NCBI GenBank assembly: GCA_946478845.1
Contig: CAMLDI010000053.1
Span: 1-15,854, forward strand
DNA from: an uncultured Paenibacillaceae bacterium
GTDB lineage: Bacteria; Bacillota; Bacilli; Aneurinibacillales; Aneurinibacillaceae
Direction of reading: 5' to 3'
Length of the DNA: 15,854 bases
Both the position numbers and the translations under genes were made by a program. Shown here one piece after another: positions 1 through 5,882 of this stretch. The notes beneath the pieces were generated by a model. That model saw only the letters and a program-made list of their open reading frames with translations, had not been told where the DNA came from and ran no database searches. Numbering within the stretch: the stretch's first letter is position 1; each line of letters starts with the position of its first letter.

Positions 1-115
1 TTAAGTGCCCCCCAATAACAGAAAAAGCAAAGGCACTCGTTGTCGTACTTAAACAAAGACTAATCACAAAGACTAGCAACAGCAACCTTCGAACAACCTT
101 GTTCATATAAATCAT
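1..115 (-). CDS. N-terminus of a secreted protein (partial, runs off left edge)
   Basis: Reading leftward from an ATG at 113-115, the frame stays open to the window edge. The first 30 or so residues are a textbook Gram-positive signal peptide: a basic start (NKVVRR), a run of Leu/Val/Phe/Ile, then a small-residue region ending TTTSAFA, with probable cleavage after that Ala. A GGAGGG ribosome binding site at 120-125 lies 4 nt upstream of this ATG; a second in-frame ATG at 104-106 is the alternative start. Only about 38 codons are visible, so the mature protein cannot be identified. It is probably exported by Sec. Confidence 0.7.
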   Translation of the reverse strand, partial: MIYMNKVVRRLLLLVFVISLCLSTTTSAFAFSVIGGHL

Positions 116-147
116 TCATCCCTCCATAACATGTATTTTACATTTCC

Positions 148-176
148 ATTTTAATCCAGTTTTATTTTACAGTAAA
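148..176 (-). promoter_or_regulatory. Candidate SigA promoter for the left-edge secreted protein
   Basis: On the minus strand a TTTACT -35 (171-176) and a TAAAAT -10 (148-153) are separated by exactly 17 nt and point to the start codon at 115. The -35 lies in a small palindrome, TTTACaGTAAA, and other TTTACA-like repeats flank the promoter (see findings), so it may be regulated. The boxes are only four and five of six consensus matches. Confidence 0.45.
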
Positions 177-211
177 TTACATTTATAGTTAATATTTTAC
201 AAAATAATGAA

Positions 212-235
212 CCCCCTGACTCAAAAATCAGGGGG
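212..235 (-). terminator. Intrinsic terminator with the stop codon inside the stem
   Basis: An 8-bp perfect stem, CCCCCTGA (212-219) with TCAGGGGG (228-235), closes an 8-nt loop. On the minus strand it is followed by a T-rich but interrupted tract. The TGA stop codon of the small membrane protein gene (228-230) forms part of the stem, so the hairpin ends that transcript. Confidence 0.7.
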
Positions 236-629
236 CACCTTTTTCTTCTATTAACTTGTAGTCAGGATTGATCACCTGAACTTTTACGTCTTTCACTTTA
301 TATTTTTCCCGAACAGATTCGCTAAAAAAACCAAGGGCTGCATCTAGAATTTTCCCCTCATCGCCGCTTTTAACGAAATCTTTGCTGATAAGCCTTAGAA
401 GCACTTCCCGATTTTGATTTACTGTCACTTCACTTTTGCTTAAGTGACGATACCAGGGTTGCTCTCCGTGTTTATCTAAGAAATACTGATTAAACTCGTT
501 GACTATTTTCTTAGAAAATTGATTGGTTTCTTCTGGTGTTAATGTTCGTGAAGAATCCCAAAAATAATAGCCTGCACCAACAACTAAAATAAACAGAAGG
601 ATGATTCCCAGAACTGATTTCCTCTTCAA
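228..629 (-). CDS. Small membrane-anchored or secreted protein of unknown function
   Basis: I do not recognise this family. The product of about 133 residues starts with a short basic stretch (KRKS) and a hydrophobic helix (LGIILLFILVVGAGYYF), which would be an uncleaved anchor or signal peptide. An extracytoplasmic, highly charged domain of about 105 residues follows, with no cysteines and no evident catalytic motif. The start is uncertain: a GTG at 636-638 is in frame, but it overlaps the best ribosome binding site (GAGGTGA, 635-641). That site lies 5 nt ahead of a TTG at 627-629, which I prefer. The gene is monocistronic, with its own SigA-type promoter (668-696) and a terminator overlapping its stop codon. 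Confidence 0.75.
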   Translation of the reverse strand: MKRKSVLGIILLFILVVGAGYYFWDSSRTLTPEETNQFSKKIVNEFNQYFLDKHGEQPWYRHLSKSEVTVNQNREVLLRLISKDFVKSGDEGKILDAALGFFSESVREKYKVKDVKVQVINPDYKLIEEKGAP

Positions 630-667
630 TGCCTTCACCTCATGCCTGAACTATGCCTCTACTTACC

Positions 668-696
668 ATAGTATTTTATTGAAAAAAATCTGTCTA
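668..696 (-). promoter_or_regulatory. SigA-type promoter of the small membrane protein gene
   Basis: Minus-strand TAGACA (-35, 691-696; five of six consensus bases), a 17-nt spacer, then TACTAT (-10, 668-673; four of six). It is about 30 nt upstream of the gene's ribosome binding site. Confidence 0.55.
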
Positions 697-750
697 TTAA
701 TTTAATATAATTAAATATGGTCAGGGATGAGGAATCTCTGCTACTTTTTT

Positions 751-2214
751 CTATCGTATGATTTTTAGCTTTTGGTTTTCTATAGCATAAATCCGATCGG
801 CAACTCGATTCACAAAGGTGCTGTCATGGGATACGAGAATAACCGTGCCTTCATACCCTTGCAAAAAGCCTTCTAATGCTTCTATACAAAATACATCCAA
901 AAAGTTAGTTGGTTCATCTAACACCAGAACATTATATCTTCCTAAAAATAACTGGCACAAAAGCAACCTGATGGATTCTCCTCCGCTTAAATCCTTGACG
1001 TTCTTCCGCACATCATTTCCTGTGAAGTTCATGGCATGAAGGACGGTACGGATTTTGCTTTCGTCATAGTCGCTTCTCTTCTTTATATATCCTAGTACCA
1101 TTTCATCTTGCATAAATTGGTAGGCCATCTGTTCATAGGAACCCATAACCACTTTAGGGGAAATAATCATCCCTTCCCCCCGTTGCAGAATGTGGTGTAA
1201 TAAGGTGGTTTTTCCGCATCCATTATTCCCTGTAATGGCAATGGTGCTGCCTAAGGGAAATTGAAAACTGACATCATCAAGAAGAATTTTGTTCCCCGCC
1301 ATTAAGGTTAAACGGTCTGCCATGATCGGGAACTTATTGTGTAATTGAAGAGCCATGGGTTGGGGAAATTGCAGTGGCTCCTCTTGTTTCGGCGCCTCCA
1401 CTGCCTCCAGTTGTTCTACCCGTTGTTCCAGGGCTTTCGCTGCGCGATGAACTCCTTTTTGCCCTGTCCCCTTGGATTTGGTCATAAACATTTTATTCGC
1501 CTTGGCATTTACTTCCCTTTTGGAAATATGGCCATTGGCCCGGGTTATTTTTTCCGCTTTTTTCATTTTTTCTTCTGCGGCTTTGATTAAGCGGCCTTTT
1601 TCTTTGCTATATTTCTCATACTCCTCCTGTTGCTGTTTCCTTTCCATTTCTTTTTGGGCAACGTAGTCTGAATAATTGCCTGTATACTCTGTGACACACC
1701 CTTCTTCCACTTCCCATATTTTTGTAATCAGTTGATCAAGCACATTTCTGTCATGGCTGACAAGGAGCAGTGCACCATAATAATGAGCCATTTCTTCAAT
1801 AAACAGCTGGACCCCTGTTCCATCAAGATGGGTTGTAGGTTCATCAATCAATAAACATTCATGGTACGTGGAGAATAATTGGGCTAACTTCAACCGGGTT
1901 TGTTCCCCGCCACTAAAATGGTCCAGGTTGGTTTGGGGTATATTCAGCTTTCCTACCCATTTGTACTCTACATTTTGTTCAGGAGGTCCTGTCAATTGTG
2001 GAAAGTAGGCAAAATCAGCATAGCGATTCACTTTTCCTTTGTCCGGGAGAATCTGTCCAGCCATCAACTTCAAGAGGGTACTTTTTCCCGCCCCATTTTT
2101 CCCCACGATGCCAATCCGGTCAAACTGATGTACCGCCATTCGAGGAATTTCTAATACTACTCGATCAAAAAAGGAGACTTCTATATTTCTTAATTCAATA
2201 CATACTTTTTCCAT
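751..2214 (-). CDS. ABC-F ribosomal protection protein, Vga/Vml/Msr-type
   Basis: A soluble 487-residue twin ATPase with no membrane segments. Domain 1 has Walker A GKNGAGKST (38-46), signature SGGEQ (101-105) and Walker B LLIDEP (121-126). Domain 2 has GNNGCGKTT (329-337), SGGES (410-414) and VLVLDEP (429-435). The charged, probably coiled-coil linker (about 183-275) begins in a Vga(A)-like way (TEYTGNYSDYVAQKE), and domain 1 is shortened between Walker A and the signature as in Vga. Such proteins bind the ribosomal E site and dislodge lincosamides, streptogramin A, pleuromutilins or macrolides. The C-terminus stops soon after domain 2, without the tail of VmlR or Vga. The ATG at 2212-2214 is chosen because GGAGG lies 9 nt upstream; an in-frame start at 2250 lies well inside rlmA. 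The gene overlaps the rlmA 3' end by 20 nt and shares its attenuator. Family is certain; drug spectrum is not predictable. Confidence 0.92.
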   Translation of the reverse strand: MEKVCIELRNIEVSFFDRVVLEIPRMAVHQFDRIGIVGKNGAGKSTLLKLMAGQILPDKGKVNRYADFAYFPQLTGPPEQNVEYKWVGKLNIPQTNLDHFSGGEQTRLKLAQLFSTYHECLLIDEPTTHLDGTGVQLFIEEMAHYYGALLLVSHDRNVLDQLITKIWEVEEGCVTEYTGNYSDYVAQKEMERKQQQEEYEKYSKEKGRLIKAAEEKMKKAEKITRANGHISKREVNAKANKMFMTKSKGTGQKGVHRAAKALEQRVEQLEAVEAPKQEEPLQFPQPMALQLHNKFPIMADRLTLMAGNKILLDDVSFQFPLGSTIAITGNNGCGKTTLLHHILQRGEGMIISPKVVMGSYEQMAYQFMQDEMVLGYIKKRSDYDESKIRTVLHAMNFTGNDVRKNVKDLSGGESIRLLLCQLFLGRYNVLVLDEPTNFLDVFCIEALEGFLQGYEGTVILVSHDSTFVNRVADRIYAIENQKLKIIR

Positions 2215-3109
2215 GATTGTCTGCCTCCACTTCTTTGCAGTTCTTGCCAACCAAAATGGCTAAGTCCACTGTGACCTCTGCAGCATCCTGATGGATATAC
2301 CTATCAATTTTTTCAGGCTTAGCAGACCAGGACAAAGGTGTCATTTTCACGAACTGCTTTAACTCATTTCCCTGCAATCTTTTCGTGTATCTTAAATGGA
2401 TTACATCTAGTAAATCGAAATGTTTTTTAAAGAGGGCCACTGTTTTATTCTTTTGATCCTCCTTTTTATCAGGAGTATCATAAAGAGCTTCCCGCAACTC
2501 TTGCAGATACCCGGGAAGGGGCACCACTTTAATCACCAACCCATCCCGGTCTAAAATCCGTTTAAATTCCTGGTAATTTGAAGGGGATAAAATATTGAGA
2601 ATCACTTGCACCGATTGATTCCTGAATGGTAGCTTTGCCAGGTCACCTACAAGCCAAATCCCATTTCCATATCTTTTTGCAGCCATGAGAATGCCTTCTT
2701 TAGCAATATCAAGGCCTACCCCGGTTATCGTTGAACCCTTCCATTTCTCAATCATCTTTTGTAAATGGGACCCTTCACCGCAACCTAAATCAGCAATCAA
2801 CAAAGGAGTCCGGGACACAACCATATGCTTTGTAATCACAGTTTCCATGGCTTCATGCAAAGGACTGTACAGGTTGCTCTCCATGATGATGTGATGCCTT
2901 GCTGCAAACAATTCCTTATTGTACTGACTCTTTGAAGACGGTCGTACCAGTACATTTAGATACCCCTGTTTAGCAAAATCAAAGGTGTGTTTTTTCATAC
3001 AGACAACGCTTTTCATATCCACCACCCTCAGTTCACTTTGACAAAGAGGACATTGAAATGTATCCACATACTTCCCCACCAGTTTCGCTCCACTCATTTG
3101 TTGTTTCAT
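2195..3109 (-). CDS. rlmA: RlmA-type 23S rRNA (guanine-N1)-methyltransferase
   Basis: The product of about 304 residues has the RlmA layout. An N-terminal zinc knuckle (CPLC, then C and H about 14 and 18 residues later) is followed by FDFAKQGYLNVL, which is typical of the family. A class I SAM fold follows, with motif I ADLGCGEG near residue 107 and LNILSPSNYQEFKR as the active-site loop. Members methylate N1 of G745 (RlmA-I) or G748 (RlmA-II, the TlrB type linked to tylosin resistance) in helix 35, lining the drug exit tunnel. A Gram-positive host suggests the G748 type, by inference. The frame opens at a GTG (3113-3115), but I prefer the ATG at 3107-3109, 6 nt after AAGGGTGA. It is the first gene of a two-gene operon, directly behind an attenuator terminator. 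Confidence 0.88.
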   Translation of the reverse strand: MKQQMSGAKLVGKYVDTFQCPLCQSELRVVDMKSVVCMKKHTFDFAKQGYLNVLVRPSSKSQYNKELFAARHHIIMESNLYSPLHEAMETVITKHMVVSRTPLLIADLGCGEGSHLQKMIEKWKGSTITGVGLDIAKEGILMAAKRYGNGIWLVGDLAKLPFRNQSVQVILNILSPSNYQEFKRILDRDGLVIKVVPLPGYLQELREALYDTPDKKEDQKNKTVALFKKHFDLLDVIHLRYTKRLQGNELKQFVKMTPLSWSAKPEKIDRYIHQDAAEVTVDLAILVGKNCKEVEADNHGKSMY

Positions 3110-3128
3110 TTTCACTCACCCTTTCTAT

Positions 3129-3160
3129 AAAAAAACACAGGCAGTCTGCCTGTGTTTTTT
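3129..3160 (-). terminator. Attenuator terminator of the rlmA/ABC-F leader
   Basis: A 14-bp perfect stem, AAAAAACACAGGCA (3147-3160 on the minus strand) with TGCCTGTGTTTTTT (3130-3143), has a 3-nt loop and ends in a run of seven T residues. It lies between the leader promoter and rlmA with no promoter visible between it and rlmA, so transcription must read through it to express the operon. Its 5' arm plus loop (GGCAGACT, 3143-3150) is complementary to AGTCTGCC at 3288-3295, giving an alternative antiterminator pairing. Confidence 0.9.
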
Positions 3161-3287
3161 GAGTAAAGGGATTAAGCCTTACCCAAACAAAGGTAAAGCA
3201 ATGTAAAAAATGCAAAAAAGAAAGGCAGAATGAATCCACCTTTCTTCATTTATATCTATTTATATCTGAAATGAAGATTATTGAAAG

Positions 3288-3375
3288 GGCAGACTCGTCC
3301 CTTTAACTCTGTTCACACAAACAGAGCCTTTGAATGGTATGAAATTACCGATTCAAAGCTGGGAAACGAAGTCTG
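3288..3375 (-). promoter_or_regulatory. Leader RNA switch: three-way junction sequestering the antiterminator strand
   Basis: On the minus-strand RNA, CAGACT-U-CGU (3366-3375) pairs with ACGAGTCTG (3290-3298). It encloses two hairpins: CTTTGAAT/ATTCAAAG (3351-3358 with 3328-3335) extended by GGTA/TACC, and CTCTGTT/AACAGAG (3320-3326 with 3307-3313). The outer 5' arm coincides with the Arg-Leu-Arg codons of the leader peptide (3366-3374). A ribosome stalled there would melt the outer stem and release AGTCTGCC to pair with the terminator's 5' arm. The pairings are read directly from sequence; the switching is inferred from the known logic of such attenuators. Confidence 0.75.
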
Positions 3376-3389
3376 ATGTAGTAAATCAT
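3345..3389 (-). CDS. ErmD-like macrolide-arrest leader peptide
   Basis: A 14-residue ORF, MIYYIRLRFPALNR, begins at ATG 3387-3389 and ends at TAA 3345-3347. AAGGAGG (3400-3406) lies 10 nt upstream. The ErmD leader peptide (MTHSMRLRFPTLNQ, from memory) has the same length, with Arg-Leu-Arg-Phe-Pro at identical positions 6-10 and Leu-Asn at 12-13. The Arg-X-Arg motif is the established sequence at which macrolide-bound ribosomes stall. The peptide presumably has no function beyond sensing the drug in cis. It lies on a transcript leading to rlmA and the ABC-F gene, not to an erm gene. Confidence 0.9.
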   Translation of the reverse strand: MIYYIRLRFPALNR

Positions 3390-3432
3390 TTTCAATAATC
3401 CTCCTTAAATTTATAAAAGAGTGCTTATTGTT

Positions 3433-3461
3433 ATTATAGAACTACGATGCAATCGCGTCAA
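3433..3461 (-). promoter_or_regulatory. Strong SigA promoter of the rlmA/ABC-F attenuator operon
   Basis: Minus-strand TTGACG (3456-3461), a spacer of exactly 17 nt, then a perfect TATAAT (3433-3438). Transcription should start near 3426, about 20 nt ahead of the leader ribosome binding site. The -35 begins only 7 nt past the stop codon of the upstream haem-binding protein gene, so the operon is independently transcribed. A near-consensus promoter is usual where control is exerted by attenuation. Confidence 0.88.
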
Positions 3462-3468
3462 AAAATTG

Positions 3469-3891
3469 TTACCCGGCAAATACTGCTAAGCCAGCCTGGG
3501 CACAGGCCATATCCTGTTCCGCACTTCCCCCGCTAACGCCAATGCCGCCAATGACTTGATCCCCTACTTTAATCGGGAATCCCCCTCCAAAAATAACTAA
3601 CCTTGGGGTATGGACAATCCCTTCCCGCAACGCTGGTTCTTCCGCAATTAAAGGATGCCAATCATGGGTTGGCAAGCCAAAAGCGATAGCTGTGTATGCC
3701 TTATTCTTAGCAATATCAATACTTAAAAGTGGTGCCCCGTCCATGCGGCCAAAACTAACAAGATGGCCTCCATCATCCACGATGGCGATGTTTACGTTCA
3801 CACCCAATTCTTTAGCTTGTTTAACTGACCCATTAATCATTTGCTGTGCCATTTCCAATGTGATGGTTTTCTTTTCCCGAAACTTTTCCAC
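3469..3891 (-). CDS. GlcG/HbpS-family haem-binding protein
   Basis: This 140-residue protein matches the small single-domain GlcG/HbpS family (Pfam Haem_degrading). Family features are an N-terminal amphipathic helix (LEMAQQMINGSVKQAKELG), the strand VNIAIVDDGGHLVSFGRMDGA, the helix SIDIAKNKAYTAIAFG, and the glycine-rich end VIGGIGVSGGSAEQDMACAQAGL. Members bind haem or cobalamin-like cofactors or sit beside oxidoreductases, and most have no proven reaction. The gene starts at GTG 3889-3891 with GGAGG 9 nt upstream. No signal peptide is seen, so it is probably cytoplasmic. It lies between azlD and the attenuator operon with a candidate promoter of its own, and nothing nearby explains its role. 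Confidence 0.85.
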   Translation of the reverse strand: MEKFREKKTITLEMAQQMINGSVKQAKELGVNVNIAIVDDGGHLVSFGRMDGAPLLSIDIAKNKAYTAIAFGLPTHDWHPLIAEEPALREGIVHTPRLVIFGGGFPIKVGDQVIGGIGVSGGSAEQDMACAQAGLAVFAG

Positions 3892-3951
3892 TTTCGAAAT
3901 CCTCCTATGTTTGCCTCAATTTTAAATGTTCAGAATTTATTCATTACTTAT

Positions 3952-3980
3952 ATGATACTCTTGATTGAAATGGGCGTAAA
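3952..3980 (-). promoter_or_regulatory. Candidate SigA promoter for the haem-binding protein gene
   Basis: Minus-strand TTTACG (-35, 3975-3980), a 17-nt spacer, then TATCAT (-10, 3952-3957; five of six). It lies just downstream of the azlD stop codon and about 50 nt ahead of the gene's ribosome binding site. Confidence 0.5.
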
Positions 3981-3989
3981 TAAGGAATT

Positions 3990-4304
3990 TCACCCCCTAA
4001 TATACGCCCACCCAATAACCCCTAATATGGAACCTAATAACACATAAATAAGATTGACTTTAAACAGGGAAAGGATAACTGCTACTATGCCTCCCACAAT
4101 CCCAGGGGACATATCCCCTTCTTGAATTTGCAAAATCCCAGGAAAAATAAGAGCGCCCAGAGCAGCATAAGGAATGCTTTTCATCCAATTGTGCACCCAG
4201 GCGGGCATCTGCAATTGGTCTAAAAATAAGGCAGGCAACAGCCGGGGAATATAGGTGACAAGAGACATGCCTAGAATCACTAAAAATAAGAGGTATTCTT
4301 CCAT
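3990..4304 (-). CDS. azlD: AzlD-type branched-chain amino acid export subunit
   Basis: This 104-residue, strongly hydrophobic protein has the AzlD pattern: an N-terminal helix (LLFLVILGMSLVTYIPRLLPALFL), the loop QMPAWVHNWMKSIPYAALGALIFPG, and two further membrane helices ending at GWAYIRG. AzlD is the small partner of AzlC in a two-component permease; in Bacillus the pair exports branched-chain amino acids and analogues such as 4-azaleucine. The ATG at 4302-4304 starts 2 nt after the azlC stop codon, so translation is probably coupled, with AGGTGG upstream. No clear terminator follows. A 7-bp inverted repeat (GGGCGTA/TACGCCC) brackets the stop codon but lacks a T-run. Confidence 0.9.
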   Translation of the reverse strand: MEEYLLFLVILGMSLVTYIPRLLPALFLDQLQMPAWVHNWMKSIPYAALGALIFPGILQIQEGDMSPGIVGGIVAVILSLFKVNLIYVLLGSILGVIGWAYIRG

Positions 4305-4306
4305 GG

Positions 4307-5053
4307 TTATATGCCCACCTCTTCCTCTACAACCTTTTTCTCATTATAAAGCAGGATTCCCAGAGAACTTCCTATTAAGGTGGATAGGATAATGGACCAC
4401 CCGTTGCTTAAGCCTACATAGAAATTAAAGAAAAGACTCAATAAAATACTGAATGAGGCAATTAGGGTCACCTTCCAGGATTTTTTCATTTCAGGCACCA
4501 ACAGGCCGATAAACATGGCATAGAGGGTAATGGACATTCCTAGACTAATAAGGGGTGGAATAAAATTGGAGAAAATGCCCCCAATGACTGTACCAAAAAT
4601 CCAGGAAAAATAAGCAATGCCAATTAATCCACTTATATAATACTTGTCTTGTTCCCGCTCTTTCTGTTTCAAAGAAAAAACAGAAAAGGTCTCATCGGTT
4701 AACCCGAAAGAGAAAAAAGCTTTTCTTTTTTTTGATAGATGGGTCCATTGATTCATCATAGAAAGACTTAAGATAAAATGGCGCAAATTTAAAATAAAGG
4801 TCGCAAGAATGATTTCAAAAGCGCCAACCCCAATGGTTATCATATTGATCGCCATAAACTGGCTGGCACCGGCAAAAACCAGGACTGACATGGCGATTGC
4901 CTGCCACAGATGCAGGCCTTCCTGAACAGCAATCATGCCAAAAGTAATGGATATAGGAATATAGCCAATACAAATGGGGAGGCCATCTAAGATTCCTTCA
5001 TACAGGCTTTTCCCCTTTTTCCCCATAGGCAACGTTTTTAAAGCACGGTCCAC
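4307..5053 (-). CDS. azlC: AzlC-type branched-chain amino acid exporter, large subunit
   Basis: A 248-residue membrane protein with about six to seven hydrophobic segments. It carries the AzlC landmarks: GLPICIGYIPISITFGMIA near the N-terminus, LVFAGASQFMAINMI, ILNLRHFILSLSM, and FFSFGLTDETFSVFS. With AzlD it forms a permease for branched-chain amino acids in the cytoplasmic membrane. The start is a GTG (5051-5053) sharing a base with the TAG stop of the upstream dehydrogenase gene (TAGTG). It has only a weak ribosome binding site, so it probably depends on translational coupling. The order dehydrogenase-azlC-azlD suggests one transcript; a functional link to the dehydrogenase is not evident. 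Confidence 0.9.
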   Translation of the reverse strand: MDRALKTLPMGKKGKSLYEGILDGLPICIGYIPISITFGMIAVQEGLHLWQAIAMSVLVFAGASQFMAINMITIGVGAFEIILATFILNLRHFILSLSMMNQWTHLSKKRKAFFSFGLTDETFSVFSLKQKEREQDKYYISGLIGIAYFSWIFGTVIGGIFSNFIPPLISLGMSITLYAMFIGLLVPEMKKSWKVTLIASFSILLSLFFNFYVGLSNGWSIILSTLIGSSLGILLYNEKKVVEEEVGI

Positions 5054-5760
5054 TAAAGCACCAACTCTTCTATGATTTTTGCGGCTATATCATCAGGATG
5101 GGGCAATTGGTTTTCTTCTTTCAATCGGGAATAGCGCTCCCACTGGGGAAAGTGGACATTTTTAGCATCCCGAATTTTTTCTTGCATCGATGTATCCATA
5201 ACACCTGGATTCACCTGGTAGAAAGTGACATTAGAGATGTCTTTATATTCATCAGTTAACACATCATAGAACATTTTCATGCCCGCTTTTGTGGCACAAT
5301 ACATAGACCACCCTTCGATTACCCGCAAGGCAGCCCCTGTTGATATATGAACGACTTTCATTCTGGTTTTGGCCAGGTCAAAGGCATTAAGAATTTCCCT
5401 GGTTAACAAAATAGGGGAGAGCATATTAACATGGACAGACTCCACAATTTCATCGGGTGTCCCTTCTGTAATCTTGCCAAAAGGTGTTACCACTCCTGCA
5501 TTATTTATAAACACAACCTCACTGACAGGAACCTGTCCTACTATTTGCTGCAAGTCCTCACCAATGGCAGCCACTTTCCCTATTTCTCTAAAATCCCGCT
5601 GCAGAAAAAAGAGTTTCTTCCCATTTACACTGGCCATTTGTTCTTGTGACCGCAATAGTCGGCGGGAAATGGACAACAGGACATCACACCTGCCCAGCAT
5701 TTGCCGAAAAAAGGATTGTCCAAGTCCAGCAGAAGTTCCTGTAATAATCACTAGTTTCAT
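5053..5760 (-). CDS. Short-chain dehydrogenase, YueD (benzil reductase)-like
   Basis: A 235-residue classical short-chain dehydrogenase/reductase. The NADP(H)-binding motif TGTSAGLG is at residues 7-14, and NNAG and a catalytic Ser in HISTGAA are present. The YxxxK motif occurs as YCATK, followed by the PGVMDT segment. The overall pattern, including NNAGVVTPFGK, GWSMYCATKAG and PGVMDTSMQ, resembles Bacillus YueD, which reduces benzil to (S)-benzoin; the family also includes sepiapterin reductases. The natural substrate is unknown. The ATG at 5758-5760 is chosen because AGGAGG precedes it by 5 nt; the frame extends upstream to 5817 through non-coding-looking sequence. It is first in an apparent operon with azlC and azlD. 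Confidence 0.85.
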   Translation of the reverse strand: MKLVIITGTSAGLGQSFFRQMLGRCDVLLSISRRLLRSQEQMASVNGKKLFFLQRDFREIGKVAAIGEDLQQIVGQVPVSEVVFINNAGVVTPFGKITEGTPDEIVESVHVNMLSPILLTREILNAFDLAKTRMKVVHISTGAALRVIEGWSMYCATKAGMKMFYDVLTDEYKDISNVTFYQVNPGVMDTSMQEKIRDAKNVHFPQWERYSRLKEENQLPHPDDIAAKIIEELVL

Positions 5761-5780
5761 CTTCTCTCCTCCTCTCTCCC

Positions 5781-5808
5781 ATTCTAATTTATTTTTCCTT
5801 TTTAACAA
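5781..5808 (-). promoter_or_regulatory. Possible promoter for the dehydrogenase-azlCD unit
   Basis: Minus-strand TTGTTA (5803-5808), a 16-nt spacer, then TAGAAT (5781-5786), close to the ribosome binding site. In the same divergent gap a plus-strand TATAAT (5820-5825) could serve the methyltransferase gene, but it has no good -35. Both are weak calls. Confidence 0.3.
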
Positions 5809-5882
5809 AGGAACCATTGTATAATTTAGGAAAAAGCAGGAAAAACTAGCTTCGATTTATGTTTTAAAGGAGGCCACTTTCG

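Noticed and set aside
1345..1590. Plus-strand open frames within the ABC-F and rlmA genes
   Set aside because: They are antisense shadows of strongly conserved coding sequence, without ribosome binding sites or recognisable domains.
3033..3239. A 68-codon minus-strand frame spanning the attenuator and the start of rlmA
   Set aside because: It reads through the terminator hairpin, is in another frame from rlmA and has no ribosome binding site of its own; the 14-codon ErmD-like frame is the real leader peptide.
3290..3375. A metabolite riboswitch, suggested by the three-way junction
   Set aside because: The conserved cores of riboswitch classes I know are absent, and the 5' arm is part of a translated arrest peptide, which explains the structure.
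3972..4009. GGGCGTA/TACGCCC inverted repeat at the azlD stop as a terminator
   Set aside because: The loop is long, and no T-run follows on the minus strand; at most it stabilises the 3' end of the mRNA.
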